From Mariannaea sp. PMI_226 (Eukaryota > Ascomycota > Sordariomycetes > Hypocreales > Nectriaceae), in the NCBI GenBank assembly GCA_024336345.1, contig JANFOG010000006.1, positions 62,001 to 126,000 on the forward strand: DNA of 64,000 bases, written 5' to 3'. This document shows, in pieces, positions 47,087-56,907 of this stretch. Every line of letters begins with the position of its first letter. Position 1 is the first letter of the stretch. The position numbers and the translations under genes are program-made. Below the pieces are notes generated by a model, which saw nothing but the letters and a program-made list of their open reading frames with translations, did no database searches and was not told the origin of the DNA.

Positions 47087-48451
47087 TCATATGCTTGTGC
47101 CTGTCTTTGTGGCGTTGTCTAAACTGATGTTACGGACAAAGGCGGATGTAGGGAACAGCGGACCACTGAATTCCATATCATACCTAGATAGTGTCAGGAG
47201 TCGATGGTTTGGGTTTTGTTTGCAGAGAAAAGAGTGGAAGTCTTTGCAGTGGTGGTCTCTTACCAATAGTTGACAGCAAGTACAAAGCCTTCATCTTCAT
47301 CCATGCAGGACTGTGATACCTTGTGATACCTGAAAGAATCTAATGTAAGTTATAGGCCTAGAGAGAAAAGGGGAGCTTGTCTCATTACCACATGGCCGGA
47401 AGGTATAACATATCACCCGGATTCAAGGTAACCCTTAGAGGTTGGGCGAGATGAGAGAATTCAGTAGCGTTTTTACTGGGATGGTCTGGATCCCATGTAG
47501 CAAAGGGAACAGCGACATCGGTATTGGCATCTATCTCAAGAACGAGGCCATCTTCAGTCCGAGCATATGTCGCTGGTACCAGCGGTTGCTCATTGACCAT
47601 TGGGTGGCACAATGCAGGGAAGAGAGCAAAATGTTTCCTTCCAAGAACTTGAACATAGATGTTCTCATAGTTGTCCTTATGCAATGCTGTGACCGATTTT
47701 GAGTTGCCTATCCAAAGATTGACAGCATCAGGTGCCTTGCCCAGGGCTATTCTGGCGAACGGGATGTCCTTTTGCACATCGGAGGCCAGGGTAGCGTACT
47801 CCTCGCGAAGGTTATCATTCTCTACGGACTTTTGCTTAGTTGACGACGGAGGCGAGACAAAGCTCTTCTAGCGGACTTACGAGTTTGGGCGTATCTCACT
47901 TCGGAATTGGGAGGAAAGTCCGGATCGGTCTCATGTAAGACGACGTACTCTAAAAATTCATTAAAGGGCTGGTCCTCGTAGTGAGGCTTTGCAAATACAG
48001 GTGTTTTGTAGTCAGGGTGTGCTGTAGGAGCGTCGGCGTTCCTATAAAAAGAAAAAAAAGTTCAGAATATATCACAGCATTGGTCTAACAAGATGGCTAG
48101 AATGCCAAATAAAGTCGGCCAGGGGGCCAGGGGACCAGGGTTCGTCCGTAAGGCACGTAGTCTACCTAAGATACCTTAGGAAACAGAAGAAGTTTCTTAC
48201 CCGAATGGTGTGACAGCAACGTTGACGGATTGGTCCCTTAGAACCTTGAGAAGATAGGCCGAGTTCCATTCCTGGCAAGCCTTCCAAGATAGAGCTCCAC
48301 CTCTGACGACGAAGGGAGTATTACGGGCGACATAGCGCATGAATTCGAGGGGACTGGGCTCTTCAGTGAGCTCCTCAACAATATGGCTGTTGAGTTCGTT
48401 GTAGGTGGAGATCAGCTCAGCCAGTGGCCCACGGGGAGAGTCCGATGCCAT
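47087..48451 (-). CDS. JmjC-domain hydroxylase, JMJD7-like
   Basis: 2-oxoglutarate/Fe(II) oxygenase of the cupin-8 JmjC type; human JMJD7 hydroxylates lysine in DRG GTPases. Five exons: 48451-48201, 48041-47881, 47821-47389, 47329-47264, 47183-47087 (335 residues). Iron ligands are His185 and Asp187 in TALHKDNYENIYVQV, and His284 in AMWYHKVSQS. The 2-oxoglutarate-binding lysine is probably in LGRKHFALFP. Two Trp codons split as TG|G fix the last two junctions. The C-terminus NYWYDMEFSGP matches JMJD7 from other kingdoms. It converges with SPB1; only 56 bp separate the stop codons, so the 3' UTRs must overlap. Substrate in fungi is not known from sequence. Confidence 0.88.
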
Positions 48452-48835
48452 TTTCAATATATCGGCGCTTTTGGGCTGAAAATGCGGTAACCCTGTTGGT
48501 GAGATGCCAAGCCGTTCTCCAGGTATGGTTGGGTGGGATGTTTGAATGAATGAGGATGGTGGTATAAAGAGCTAGCAGCGGTTGAAGTAGCTGTTGAATT
48601 GGTTAACTGGGTACCAGCTCCTCCTGCCAACGGAAAATACCTGAGGCGGCACCTAGGGGCCTCTGCAGAAGGTAGTAGGAGTACACTTTGCAATCACATG
48701 GGACGCCTCAGGACGTGGGAGCCAATGAGGGAACTAAAGAAGGACTGTAGGCTTCAAATAGTCTCTTCCTTGCCTCCCTAGGTCGGTATCTGCAGTACAA
48801 TGTTCGGGTGTCAAGGGTGGATTCTCATGGCCTTG

Positions 48836-48864
48836 TGTGGACTTGTGGACCTGTGGACTTGTGG
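48836..48864 (+). repeat. 8-bp tandem repeat (TGTGGACY), 3.6 copies
   Basis: Copies at 48836-48843, 48844-48851 and 48852-48859 plus a partial TGTGG. Confidence 0.85.
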
Positions 48865-48979
48865 CGTTTGGTGGAAGCTCAAGAACAAAATATAATGCAG
48901 CGAGAACGTCCTTGCTAGATACCTCGTTGAGAAGGGCCTTGGTACGGCAGGCACACCTTGGTATCGATAGGTAGTCTAA

Positions 48980-49030
48980 TACCTAGATACCTTAAGTACC
49001 TAGATATCTTACGTGCCTAGATACCGTGAA
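48980..49030 (+). repeat. 17-bp tandem repeat, three diverged copies
   Basis: TACCTAGATACCTTAAG, TACCTAGATATCTTACG and TGCCTAGATACCGTGAA lie head to tail without spacers. The unit contains the CCTAGATA core and resembles the TACCTAAGG words elsewhere. Confidence 0.8.
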
Positions 49031-51552
49031 GTTGAAGTTAGACTATCTCGATTTGAAAGATCCTGCACAGGGCTGGCGTGCTATGCAAATTGGTAATCCT
49101 TGATGCATCCTACATAGTACAGAAGGCCGTGTCTTGTTTTATGGGTACTGCGGCTGAGTGCCGAGTACCCTACACATGCCCTTAGAGTGAAAAGTGCGAG
49201 CAAATTCCTTGCTACCTCGGCCGGTTTAGGGTGCAGCTATGCCCAAAACAACATCGAATAATGCAGGGGGATGAGGGTTTTTATCTCGTTACAGGCAGAG
49301 CACCGATTGTGCATACAAACAGACCGTAGGATGGTATTCGTTGTTGGTTAGTAAATCTCTTTTTTGGAAGTATGAAAACATCTCATGTGCGGCGTTTCGA
49401 CGCTGAAATACCACTGACTCATTATTAGATGATGTGCGTGACAAGAAGAGGCGAATACATGCATCGAAGAGGGTTGGTTGGTGGGGGTTTTGTTCGATAC
49501 AATGGACGTTTGGGTGTGCACTGGCATCAATGCACATTCAGCTCAGTCGAGAAAGAAGGTTTCCTTGAAACCGAGATCGCGATCGATCACCTGGATCGGG
49601 GCGGCGCTTGACTCCCGTCTCCAGTAAGTTACCTACCAACCTTCCAAATCCCCAGGCATGCGTCGCGCGGGATAGAGCAAAATGCCTACCAAGGTGGACA
49701 CCTACTGTACTTCCAGCAGGATAAATTGCAGAAGACTACCTACTTAGGGAGTCTAGTCTTCTGGCTGAAGGATCTCGGCTGTAGGCACTGCATCTGTGAG
49801 GCACAGCAGCAAAGGAATCGCTTCCACTCTGAAGCCAGCTGTCACTATTTGAACAAGGTGCTGTTCCTCGCGCTGAAAATGTGGCGGGTACCTACAGCAC
49901 ACTACCATAGGTACCTACTGGGCCTTCCCCAGCTACGCAACCGGACTTTTTCTACAGATTACGTTGTCACTATTTCGGCGACATCTCATCCACTCACGGG
50001 AAAGCCACCCCTCAAGGCCGGGGCCCGGAACACTAAACTACACAGTAATGGAACCGTGAGGGCAGCGCCTAGCTAGCGGCAGGGCCGACGTCCCTTTTTA
50101 TCCAGCCCAGGACTGGCTCAGCACGGCTCTGGCTCGGACCAGCATTCGCATCGCCTTCGTCGAGTCCTCTGCACTGTTCACGCTTTTCTGTGCAGACTCC
50201 CCCATATCTTGCACAAGGCATGGAAGGGCCTTTTTCACCTACCCTACCAGCCTAGAGAAGGAAACCTACATAGGAGTGTCTCTCCCATCCTCCATGTTTT
50301 CCATGCTTGCTTGATTGCCTCTTCTTATTCTTCTTTTTTCCCCCCTCATCTCTTGCTCTTACCTGCCCTGCCGCTTCCTCCGGACTGGGCAAGGTCACCA
50401 TTACTCCATTCTTGCATCCATTACACATAACGCAAGGTATTTCGTGAGGAAAGCGCAGATTAGTCCCTCCATAAGTTAGGTACTTACCGGACGTACCTTA
50501 TTTCGCACAATAAGTTACCCGTGCTGCTGTGCCTTACTGTATCCTCACCAAGTGACCCTCATTCAACCCCCCCTGCCATCAAGTTCTTTCCCCCACCCTC
50601 TCTTGATATTCTTACATATTCATCGCACGCCGATCATATTGCAACTACCATTGCCACCACCACCTTGACAGCTATTTGCTTGCTTGGTGAAGGTACTTGA
50701 CATCACAGCGGACTACCCCTACCTACCTGTCTTAGCCTGCACGCTTTGTACCCTTGCTCAAGTCCCTCAGCTTGAGCTACGCTTCGCTGCCACCACCTTC
50801 ATCGAAATAGCGTTCCGCAGCTGTGACTTATTTACCAAACGGAGATTGACCTGTTAGCAAGCCAAGTCAACACCACCAAACGTCACACTCAACCTCACTC
50901 TTCAAGCTTGACGCACTTGGCCCCCATATCAGTAGCAACTGTACAGTGCTCTATTCGTTGTGTATTGGCCACGTGTGTAGGAGTCATCAGCGCGTAACTG
51001 TCCTTCAATCACCGCCTCCCCCTCCCTCAAAAAAAGGAAAAAAAAAAAAAAAGACAGAGGAAATCACCAGAAAACTGGCCGTTTGATGCCGTTGATCAGC
51101 GTCTCCACGCAGTCCTCTCCAACCATACTATCGTCCACCGCTGCCCTCCCTGCCTCGTGACCTGGCGCTGGGTAGGCCCAGGCCTCACACTGAGGCTTGC
51201 GCTCACACCTCAATCTCTGGCGTCCCTGTTAGCTGTCTGCATCTGCGCACCTTGCCCTGCGCACCTCTTGATCTCAATCTGAGGTGGTGTTAAGCTTCGC
51301 ATGCGTTTTAGCCAAGGTCCCCCCTGGTCATTATCACATCGCATCGCGCCACCCCTCCAGATCAGATCCTAATTACATAGAATCTGCACCACAGCCCACC
51401 AACGTCAGTTCACTCGCTCGGTCCATGTCACGCCAGTTCTGTCCATCACGGCCACCTTCTTCATGCAATTTCTCAAACTTCAACCCTAACCAGCTGCCAT
51501 CTCGCACACAGTTGCATTTGAGTAGGTGGTGTTGACCTCGTCTCCCGCCCTC

Positions 51553-54500
51553 ATGATCTGGTACTTGCTGTACCCGTTTCGAGCGTCAGTCTTTCTCTCC
51601 TCCCTTCCCCATTTCCTCGCAAGCCCTTACTGTCCCTTGATCGCTGGCTTCTTCTATTGCATCATCTTACTTTGTATCGATCTTCTCCGCTCACATCCAG
51701 TTAATAGAACAACGGAAGCACCCGTCCTTGCTCCAACTCATCCTATACGCCATCAACTATCTCGCTATGGCTCCTACGCTGCCAACCATGTCGTTACGAC
51801 TTTGCTCGTGTCAGTGGCTGTTGCTACCATGCTAATCTATCCCATCCCCTTTCTCTTTACCACGGATTTTATCAATGGTGCATCCAATATGCCTCACCAT
51901 GCATGGACTGTCGCACAGCCCTTACCATATGGCGCTACGATTCACCCAGATGTCATGATGCGCTCCATCTGGGTCCACTCTAGCTACATGCAAGCACTTG
52001 ACAAAACCCTTCTCACTTGTGCCTTGGACCTACAAGATGAACTCCTAGGTTCTACTGAAGGATTCAACCCAAGTCGAGGTCGCTCAGAGGATCGCCTCAT
52101 CCCCCAAGACCCTACCGTGGACCTCTCCCCGAGACAACGCGACGCTTTCCATGCCATCAATGGTTTGACCAATCAGTCCTGGTTCTTCCATTCGCCTCTT
52201 CAATATTGGGACTGTTCCCGCGAACATATCCTCGCCGACCCTGACACCCTGAGAACTGTGAACGATAAGAAGGGCCAGTCAACCTCTGTCAACGTCACTC
52301 TCAGACACTCCATTGTGTTTAGCGGCAAGCGATTTGAAGACCGTTGTCTGACAGCTGCTGATGCCCTGGTCATTACTCTCGTATATCTCAGAGATTCACC
52401 AGTGGGGAAACAGTGGGAAAGAAAAGCTGCAACGCTTCCAGAAAAGATCGCTGATAAATGGGACATCTACCCTCCTGACGGACGCAGCTCTGCCAGTCAA
52501 TTGTATGAGTTTCATTTCCGGCCAATCTCTCGCCAGGATTCTGCCCTTCTCGCCATTGCCTACAGCCTGACAGCCGTCTATTTCTTTTTAAGCTTGTCTA
52601 AAATTCGGTCCATCAAACCCAAGTATGGCCTCATACTTACCGTGGTTTCTCAGATCGCTTTCTGTATGATGTCTAGCTTTACCATATGCGCCATCTTTAG
52701 AGTCGACTTGTCTCGGATCCCTCGTGCAGCTTACCCCCTAGTAGTTCTGACCATGAGCCTGGAGAATATATTCCGGCTCATCAACGCCGTCATCTTGACA
52801 CCTTCTCAAGACAGCACGAGCAGCCGAATTGGCTACGCCTTTGGTGAAACGGCTTACACCGCCATCGCTAGTTCCGTGCAAAATGTCATCCTTCTGATGG
52901 GACTGTCCCGATGGGTTTCGCCTGGGGTGTCGGCGTTCTGTATATTTGCAGCAATTGCCATCATATTTGACCTATTTTATCTTTCAACCTTTTTTCTGGC
53001 CGTCCTGAGTGTTGATGTGCGACGGGCAGAACTCAGTGATGCTCTCACCAAGGCTTCCATGCGACACAATCGAGCAGCATCGGACATCAGACCTCGGTCG
53101 ACCTGGGAACGGATTGTGTACGGAAAGGTGACGCTGTCAACACGCATAGCTGGAACCATCGTGATGCTGGGATTTGTCTTGATTGCGCAGTGGCATTTTT
53201 CCGAAAAGGACACCGTCTTTCACGTTCTTAGCCGGTTGTTGCGAGGCTCTCAATTTCTCGATGCCGCCAGCCTCGAGAAGTCATCCTTGGATAAGATTCA
53301 TCAAGCCCGAAGTCCAAGGTCTTGGTTGCGAATGCAGGATCACGAAACTGCACATGAGATTATCAGCATAATCAAGCCTACAGCCCATAGCTATGTTGCC
53401 CGCGTTTATGAGCCCGTGGTATTTGTTATGAAAGGCTCGGATAGAATGCCGGGCTCCAGGGAGCCAACACTTCTCCCGGCCGCTTATGACTTCATCAATC
53501 ACCAGCTTACCCGTTTTTTAGTGATTACGGTGGTGATACTTGCAGCAGTTCGTCTTCTGACTAATTATCTTCTGTGGGAAGAAGACGCAGAAGACGACGA
53601 ACCACATGATACGGATGGAGATGCATTATTGTCTGTCAGTTCATTTCGAAGAGGACATAAACTGGATGTTGTTATGCTGGCCGCAACACCTGATGGCCAT
53701 GTTATATCCGTTGGACTCGATCGGGCGATCCACATTTGGGATATCCGCCCAGGTGGTATCAACTACGCACTCTTTGATAGCGAGAAGCCTAATGAAGCTC
53801 CGTTTCCCGTTCTAGCAATTGCCACGGATGATTGCTCAACATGGCTTGCAATATTGTCATCATATAAAGCCGTGTTGTGGAATCTCAAGGAGAGGAAATG
53901 GGGCCCCCAGTTGCCTGTTGATATCTATGGCCAGAAGCCCGAAGCTTTCTTCTTCAATCCACCTGACGAGTCTGAGGCGATCCCCAGCTTGGTGCTAGTG
54001 AGACGAAATGGGACTCTGACTGAATATGCACCCGAAATTTGTGAGGCAGAAGACTTCGGAATCTGCCGGAGCCCGCTGATTTGTGTTCGGCCTCTCTTTG
54101 AACCAAGTAAGTCGATTCATACTCCAACAGTCTGTTGTCAAGCACTCATCTCTGTAGGCAAGCCATCTTCACCTGGAAGGGTGGCACTGGTCACTGCATC
54201 TCGGCGGGGTTGTGTGCACGCCGCATTGCGAGAATCCGCGCGTTGGAAGTCTCACGGTGTGGAACTCGAAAGTCTACGAGACGACGATATTCACCAGGTT
54301 GTTCCCTTGCCATTCCTTGGGCTATATCTGATTGCCGGAGTAAACCGTGTTCACTTGGTGAACCTCAAAGACGATGATCTCATTCATACGTTTGAAACAG
54401 AGAGAATGGCACCTCGATCTCTTCAATGCTCTCATTCCCCTCAACAAGCAACTCAATCAGGCAGCAGCGGCTTGGCTTGGTTCACCTTCTGCTACTCTGA

Positions 54501-55089
54501 GGCCGAATCTGGGGACTGTATCATACAGACATGTGTCCCACGAGAGGAGGGTGACTTGATATGGTTTAACAGCTCTGTTTCGCCTACCAGGGGAGGCTGG
54601 TGTTCGTGGGAGCATGTACATGAAGTCAGACGGCACGTTGAGAACCCAGGCACGTGGAATGTGCTCTCCGATGGCAGTGTTATTGGTGTCCGGCAAAAAT
54701 CAAGACAAAACCAGGTCATTGTATCAGAAGAGAGGCAACGAACGGAGGGATTACGGCATAGATCTCCACGCAAGGAAACCAGTAGGGATGGGTTTGGGCG
54801 CTGGGAGGTATGGACAGTATTTCAGGCGGGGCGCGCAACAATGGACGAAAGCCGGCCGTTGTTTCAGGCTGGCGACAAGAGAGGACACCTTATCGTTTCG
54901 GAGCTTGGCCCGATGATCAGGGTTGGTCAAAAGACGGTGGCATTTAGTTTCGGCAATGTTGTCAAAATAGTCACGGTAGGAGGGCACGAACGATTTGAGG
55001 ATGAGACTGGCGATCAATCTCGAGAGTATCTGAAAACGGGCAGCAGACGACGCAAAGCACTTGGGATACGGCCCAGGGCATGGAGTTAA
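51553..55089 (+). CDS. SCP1: SREBP cleavage-activating protein (SCAP), sterol sensor
   Basis: Escorts the SREBP transcription factor from ER to Golgi when sterols are low; fungal SCAP/Scp1 also reports oxygen because sterol synthesis needs it. ATG 51553 (MIWYLLYPFRASVFL); upstream in-frame codons lack ATG. The frame is continuous for 1178 codons, but a 51-nt stretch, 54107-54157, has a GTAAGT donor and TCTGTAG acceptor and is probably an intron that keeps frame (1161 residues when removed). Membrane helices lie at about 16-50 and 82-110, followed by a large luminal loop. The sterol-sensing domain is at about 330-500 (SALLAIAYSLTAVYFFLSLS, YPLVVLTMSLENIFRLINAV). WD-type repeats begin at about 690 (VISVGLDRAIHIWDI) and fill the cytosolic C-terminal part. 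Its partner SREBP is not in the window. Confidence 0.87.
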   Translation: MIWYLLYPFRASVFLSSLPHFLASPYCPLIAGFFYCIILLCIDLLRSHPVNRTTEAPVLAPTHPIRHQLSRYGSYAANHVVTTLLVSVAVATMLIYPIPFLFTTDFINGASNMPHHAWTVAQPLPYGATIHPDVMMRSIWVHSSYMQALDKTLLTCALDLQDELLGSTEGFNPSRGRSEDRLIPQDPTVDLSPRQRDAFHAINGLTNQSWFFHSPLQYWDCSREHILADPDTLRTVNDKKGQSTSVNVTLRHSIVFSGKRFEDRCLTAADALVITLVYLRDSPVGKQWERKAATLPEKIADKWDIYPPDGRSSASQLYEFHFRPISRQDSALLAIAYSLTAVYFFLSLSKIRSIKPKYGLILTVVSQIAFCMMSSFTICAIFRVDLSRIPRAAYPLVVLTMSLENIFRLINAVILTPSQDSTSSRIGYAFGETAYTAIASSVQNVILLMGLSRWVSPGVSAFCIFAAIAIIFDLFYLSTFFLAVLSVDVRRAELSDALTKASMRHNRAASDIRPRSTWERIVYGKVTLSTRIAGTIVMLGFVLIAQWHFSEKDTVFHVLSRLLRGSQFLDAASLEKSSLDKIHQARSPRSWLRMQDHETAHEIISIIKPTAHSYVARVYEPVVFVMKGSDRMPGSREPTLLPAAYDFINHQLTRFLVITVVILAAVRLLTNYLLWEEDAEDDEPHDTDGDALLSVSSFRRGHKLDVVMLAATPDGHVISVGLDRAIHIWDIRPGGINYALFDSEKPNEAPFPVLAIATDDCSTWLAILSSYKAVLWNLKERKWGPQLPVDIYGQKPEAFFFNPPDESEAIPSLVLVRRNGTLTEYAPEICEAEDFGICRSPLICVRPLFEPSKSIHTPTVCCQALISVGKPSSPGRVALVTASRRGCVHAALRESARWKSHGVELESLRDDDIHQVVPLPFLGLYLIAGVNRVHLVNLKDDDLIHTFETERMAPRSLQCSHSPQQATQSGSSGLAWFTFCYSEAESGDCIIQTCVPREEGDLIWFNSSVSPTRGGWCSWEHVHEVRRHVENPGTWNVLSDGSVIGVRQKSRQNQVIVSEERQRTEGLRHRSPRKETSRDGFGRWEVWTVFQAGRATMDESRPLFQAGDKRGHLIVSELGPMIRVGQKTVAFSFGNVVKIVTVGGHERFEDETGDQSREYLKTGSRRRKALGIRPRAWS

Positions 55090-56322
55090 GACCGGGGTAT
55101 GATGGTGTTACTTTTGACGATTGATTTCTGTGTGCTTCAAGATATCCCGGAACGGGTGGAAAATAGACATGGCGCACGGCATGGTTCTTGGACAAATTTC
55201 ATTTGCGGGGGGGAAGGGGGATATATGTCTATGAATATTGTATATGAATCGAGCAAGGCGATGAGGGAGCTCAAAACATCTAAACATGGCACGACACGAC
55301 CGGCGTTTTTACTGTCATGGAGCATGGAACTTTATATCTTAAGAGGCGCATGGAGGGGAATGCGTCCTCTCGTCAATACTATTGTTTGCTTTTCATAAAG
55401 TGCATATCGATTCCATGATTGAACGTTGTGACTTGCATTGAATGTACTACAGCGTATGTCTGGCATAATGGCGCGGGTCACACCCTTGGTTTAGATGGAT
55501 TGCGCACCAGGAAGCAGGTAATTACATGATTTTTGAGTATCATGTCATATTGGTTGCAATTAGCCACTTAACCTAATCGTCAAATAAAAAAGTTCACTTT
55601 GTTGGAGGGGGGAGCACTACGAGCGGGTTTGCTTGAACAGCTTTAGGTTCCAGGTTGGATCAGACAATATTCGAGACAGGGCGGACGAGGAGAGTGGTGG
55701 TTGGCTCAACATTTAAGTTTGGGGCGTCTTTACAGAGCAATGTTTTATGAAACGACAGCCTTCATTTCCTGCCGAAGTTGTAGATACCCAATGGATGGCT
55801 GAGGCCTCGCGGCTGACAGTGATGACTTGGTGGTGACGACCCAAGGCGAAAATAGTGTCGGGCTGTGCTCTTCCGCCAAGCACAATGACAGAGTTGCAGA
55901 CAGTTGCAGACGCAAGGAGACAAGGCGGAAAAGAAGGGATTGGGCAGCAGCTTTGATGACTAGCTGAGTCGGGTGGTTTTGGGTAGAAACGACGTTATTG
56001 TCCGATGACCATGCCAAAGGAGAAGAGCAAGAAAGGAATGGATGGGGCCGAAAAGGACTATTTGGTGATGGTGAGTAAAGAATGGGGTAAACTATTGACG
56101 AACCACAAGACTCGACACGCACGAACACGTATCTCACTGAGGACGGTCGCATGGAAAGAGGCCACCCGTGACGACGCTGAGCAGACGATGGAGTGGATGG
56201 ATTGGCGTCGCTATGTCGCTATGACATGTCAGGGAGATAAATGAGGAGGTTGGGGGAGATGCAGGGTAAGCTGAGATGGATGGAAGCACAAGTTTGTGTG
56301 AGTGGAGGGCGGGCCTTGGGCA

Positions 56323-56351
56323 TTTGGCCGTTTGGCCGTTTGGCCGTTTGG
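56323..56351 (+). repeat. 8-bp tandem repeat (TTTGGCCG), 3.6 copies
   Basis: Three exact copies plus TTTGG. Confidence 0.9.
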
Positions 56352-56792
56352 TTAGGTGGTGATCGACCTTATTAGGTGCCCGTGGACAGGTACCTAAGGT
56401 ACCTAATAAGGCATACAGATGTACGTGCCAGCCATTTCTGCTTCTCGGGTTCTTTGCCTGCCGGCTTTTGTCTATGCCGCTTATTATTATACATAAGGTA
56501 CAGTACGTACTGCAATTGATTGATTAATTAATTAATTAATTGCCTGACTATTTGTTTCTTTTTTTTTTTTTTTTTTTTTCAGACATGCATGAAGTAATCT
56601 ATAAGTACGTACAGTAAGTAGTAAGACAATCAGAGTGGGAGGCCGAGCTAGGGTGAGAGAGTGGACAAAATAACTGGGTTTATGCAAGACATGATGTGTC
56701 TGAGATGAGCTGAGGTCCCGGAGATTTCTCTACTTATTACGGAGTGCATTGCCTGTCAACCGGCTGTGAGGCTTATCCTGTAACGTGATGAG

Positions 56793-56832
56793 CAACGGCA
56801 AAGCCGTTGATAAAAAAAAAAAAAAAAAAAAA
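56793..56832 (+). other. Hairpin followed by 21-A tract
   Basis: Stem CAACGGC / GCCGTTG (56793-56799 and 56803-56809) with an AAA loop, then AT and 21 A. On the minus strand this reads as 21 T then the hairpin. Confidence 0.7.
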
Positions 56833-56885
56833 GTACAGCCGTGCTCTTTAGTTCATGCAAACTCGCAATTGATGACGGAGTCGAA

Positions 56886-56907
56886 CTATAGCAAAACGTT
56901 GCTATAG
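56886..56907. other. 9-bp perfect hairpin
   Basis: CTATAGCAA (56886-56894), loop AACG, TTGCTATAG (56899-56907). It is next to AGTTCGACTCC on the minus strand, which mimics a tRNA B box. Confidence 0.7.

Larger units (their letters stand above)
48452..51552. other. 3.1 kb divergent region, JMJD7-like / SCAP
   Basis: The left part is the JMJD7 promoter. Two small tandem repeats (48836-48864 and 48980-49030) and several AGGTACC-type words occur here. From about 50100 the plus strand is pyrimidine-rich and looks like the SCAP leader, with many short upstream frames. AAAAAAAGGAAAAAAAAA lies near 51030. No protein-coding gene is recognisable. Confidence 0.5.

Noticed and set aside
51483..51494. 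AACCCTAACC, about one and a half telomere repeats, as a telomerase RNA template candidate
   Set aside because: It lies in the SCAP leader just before the start codon. A 10-nt match is expected by chance and no supporting structure was seen.
55745..56152. 135-codon minus frame after SCAP
   Set aside because: No recognisable domain, overlaps an equally open plus frame, and shows low-complexity Ser/Leu content.
56868..56895. B-box-like AGTTCGACTCC on the minus strand
   Set aside because: The flanking bases form a 9-bp hairpin instead of a T-arm, and no A box is seen at the right distance.
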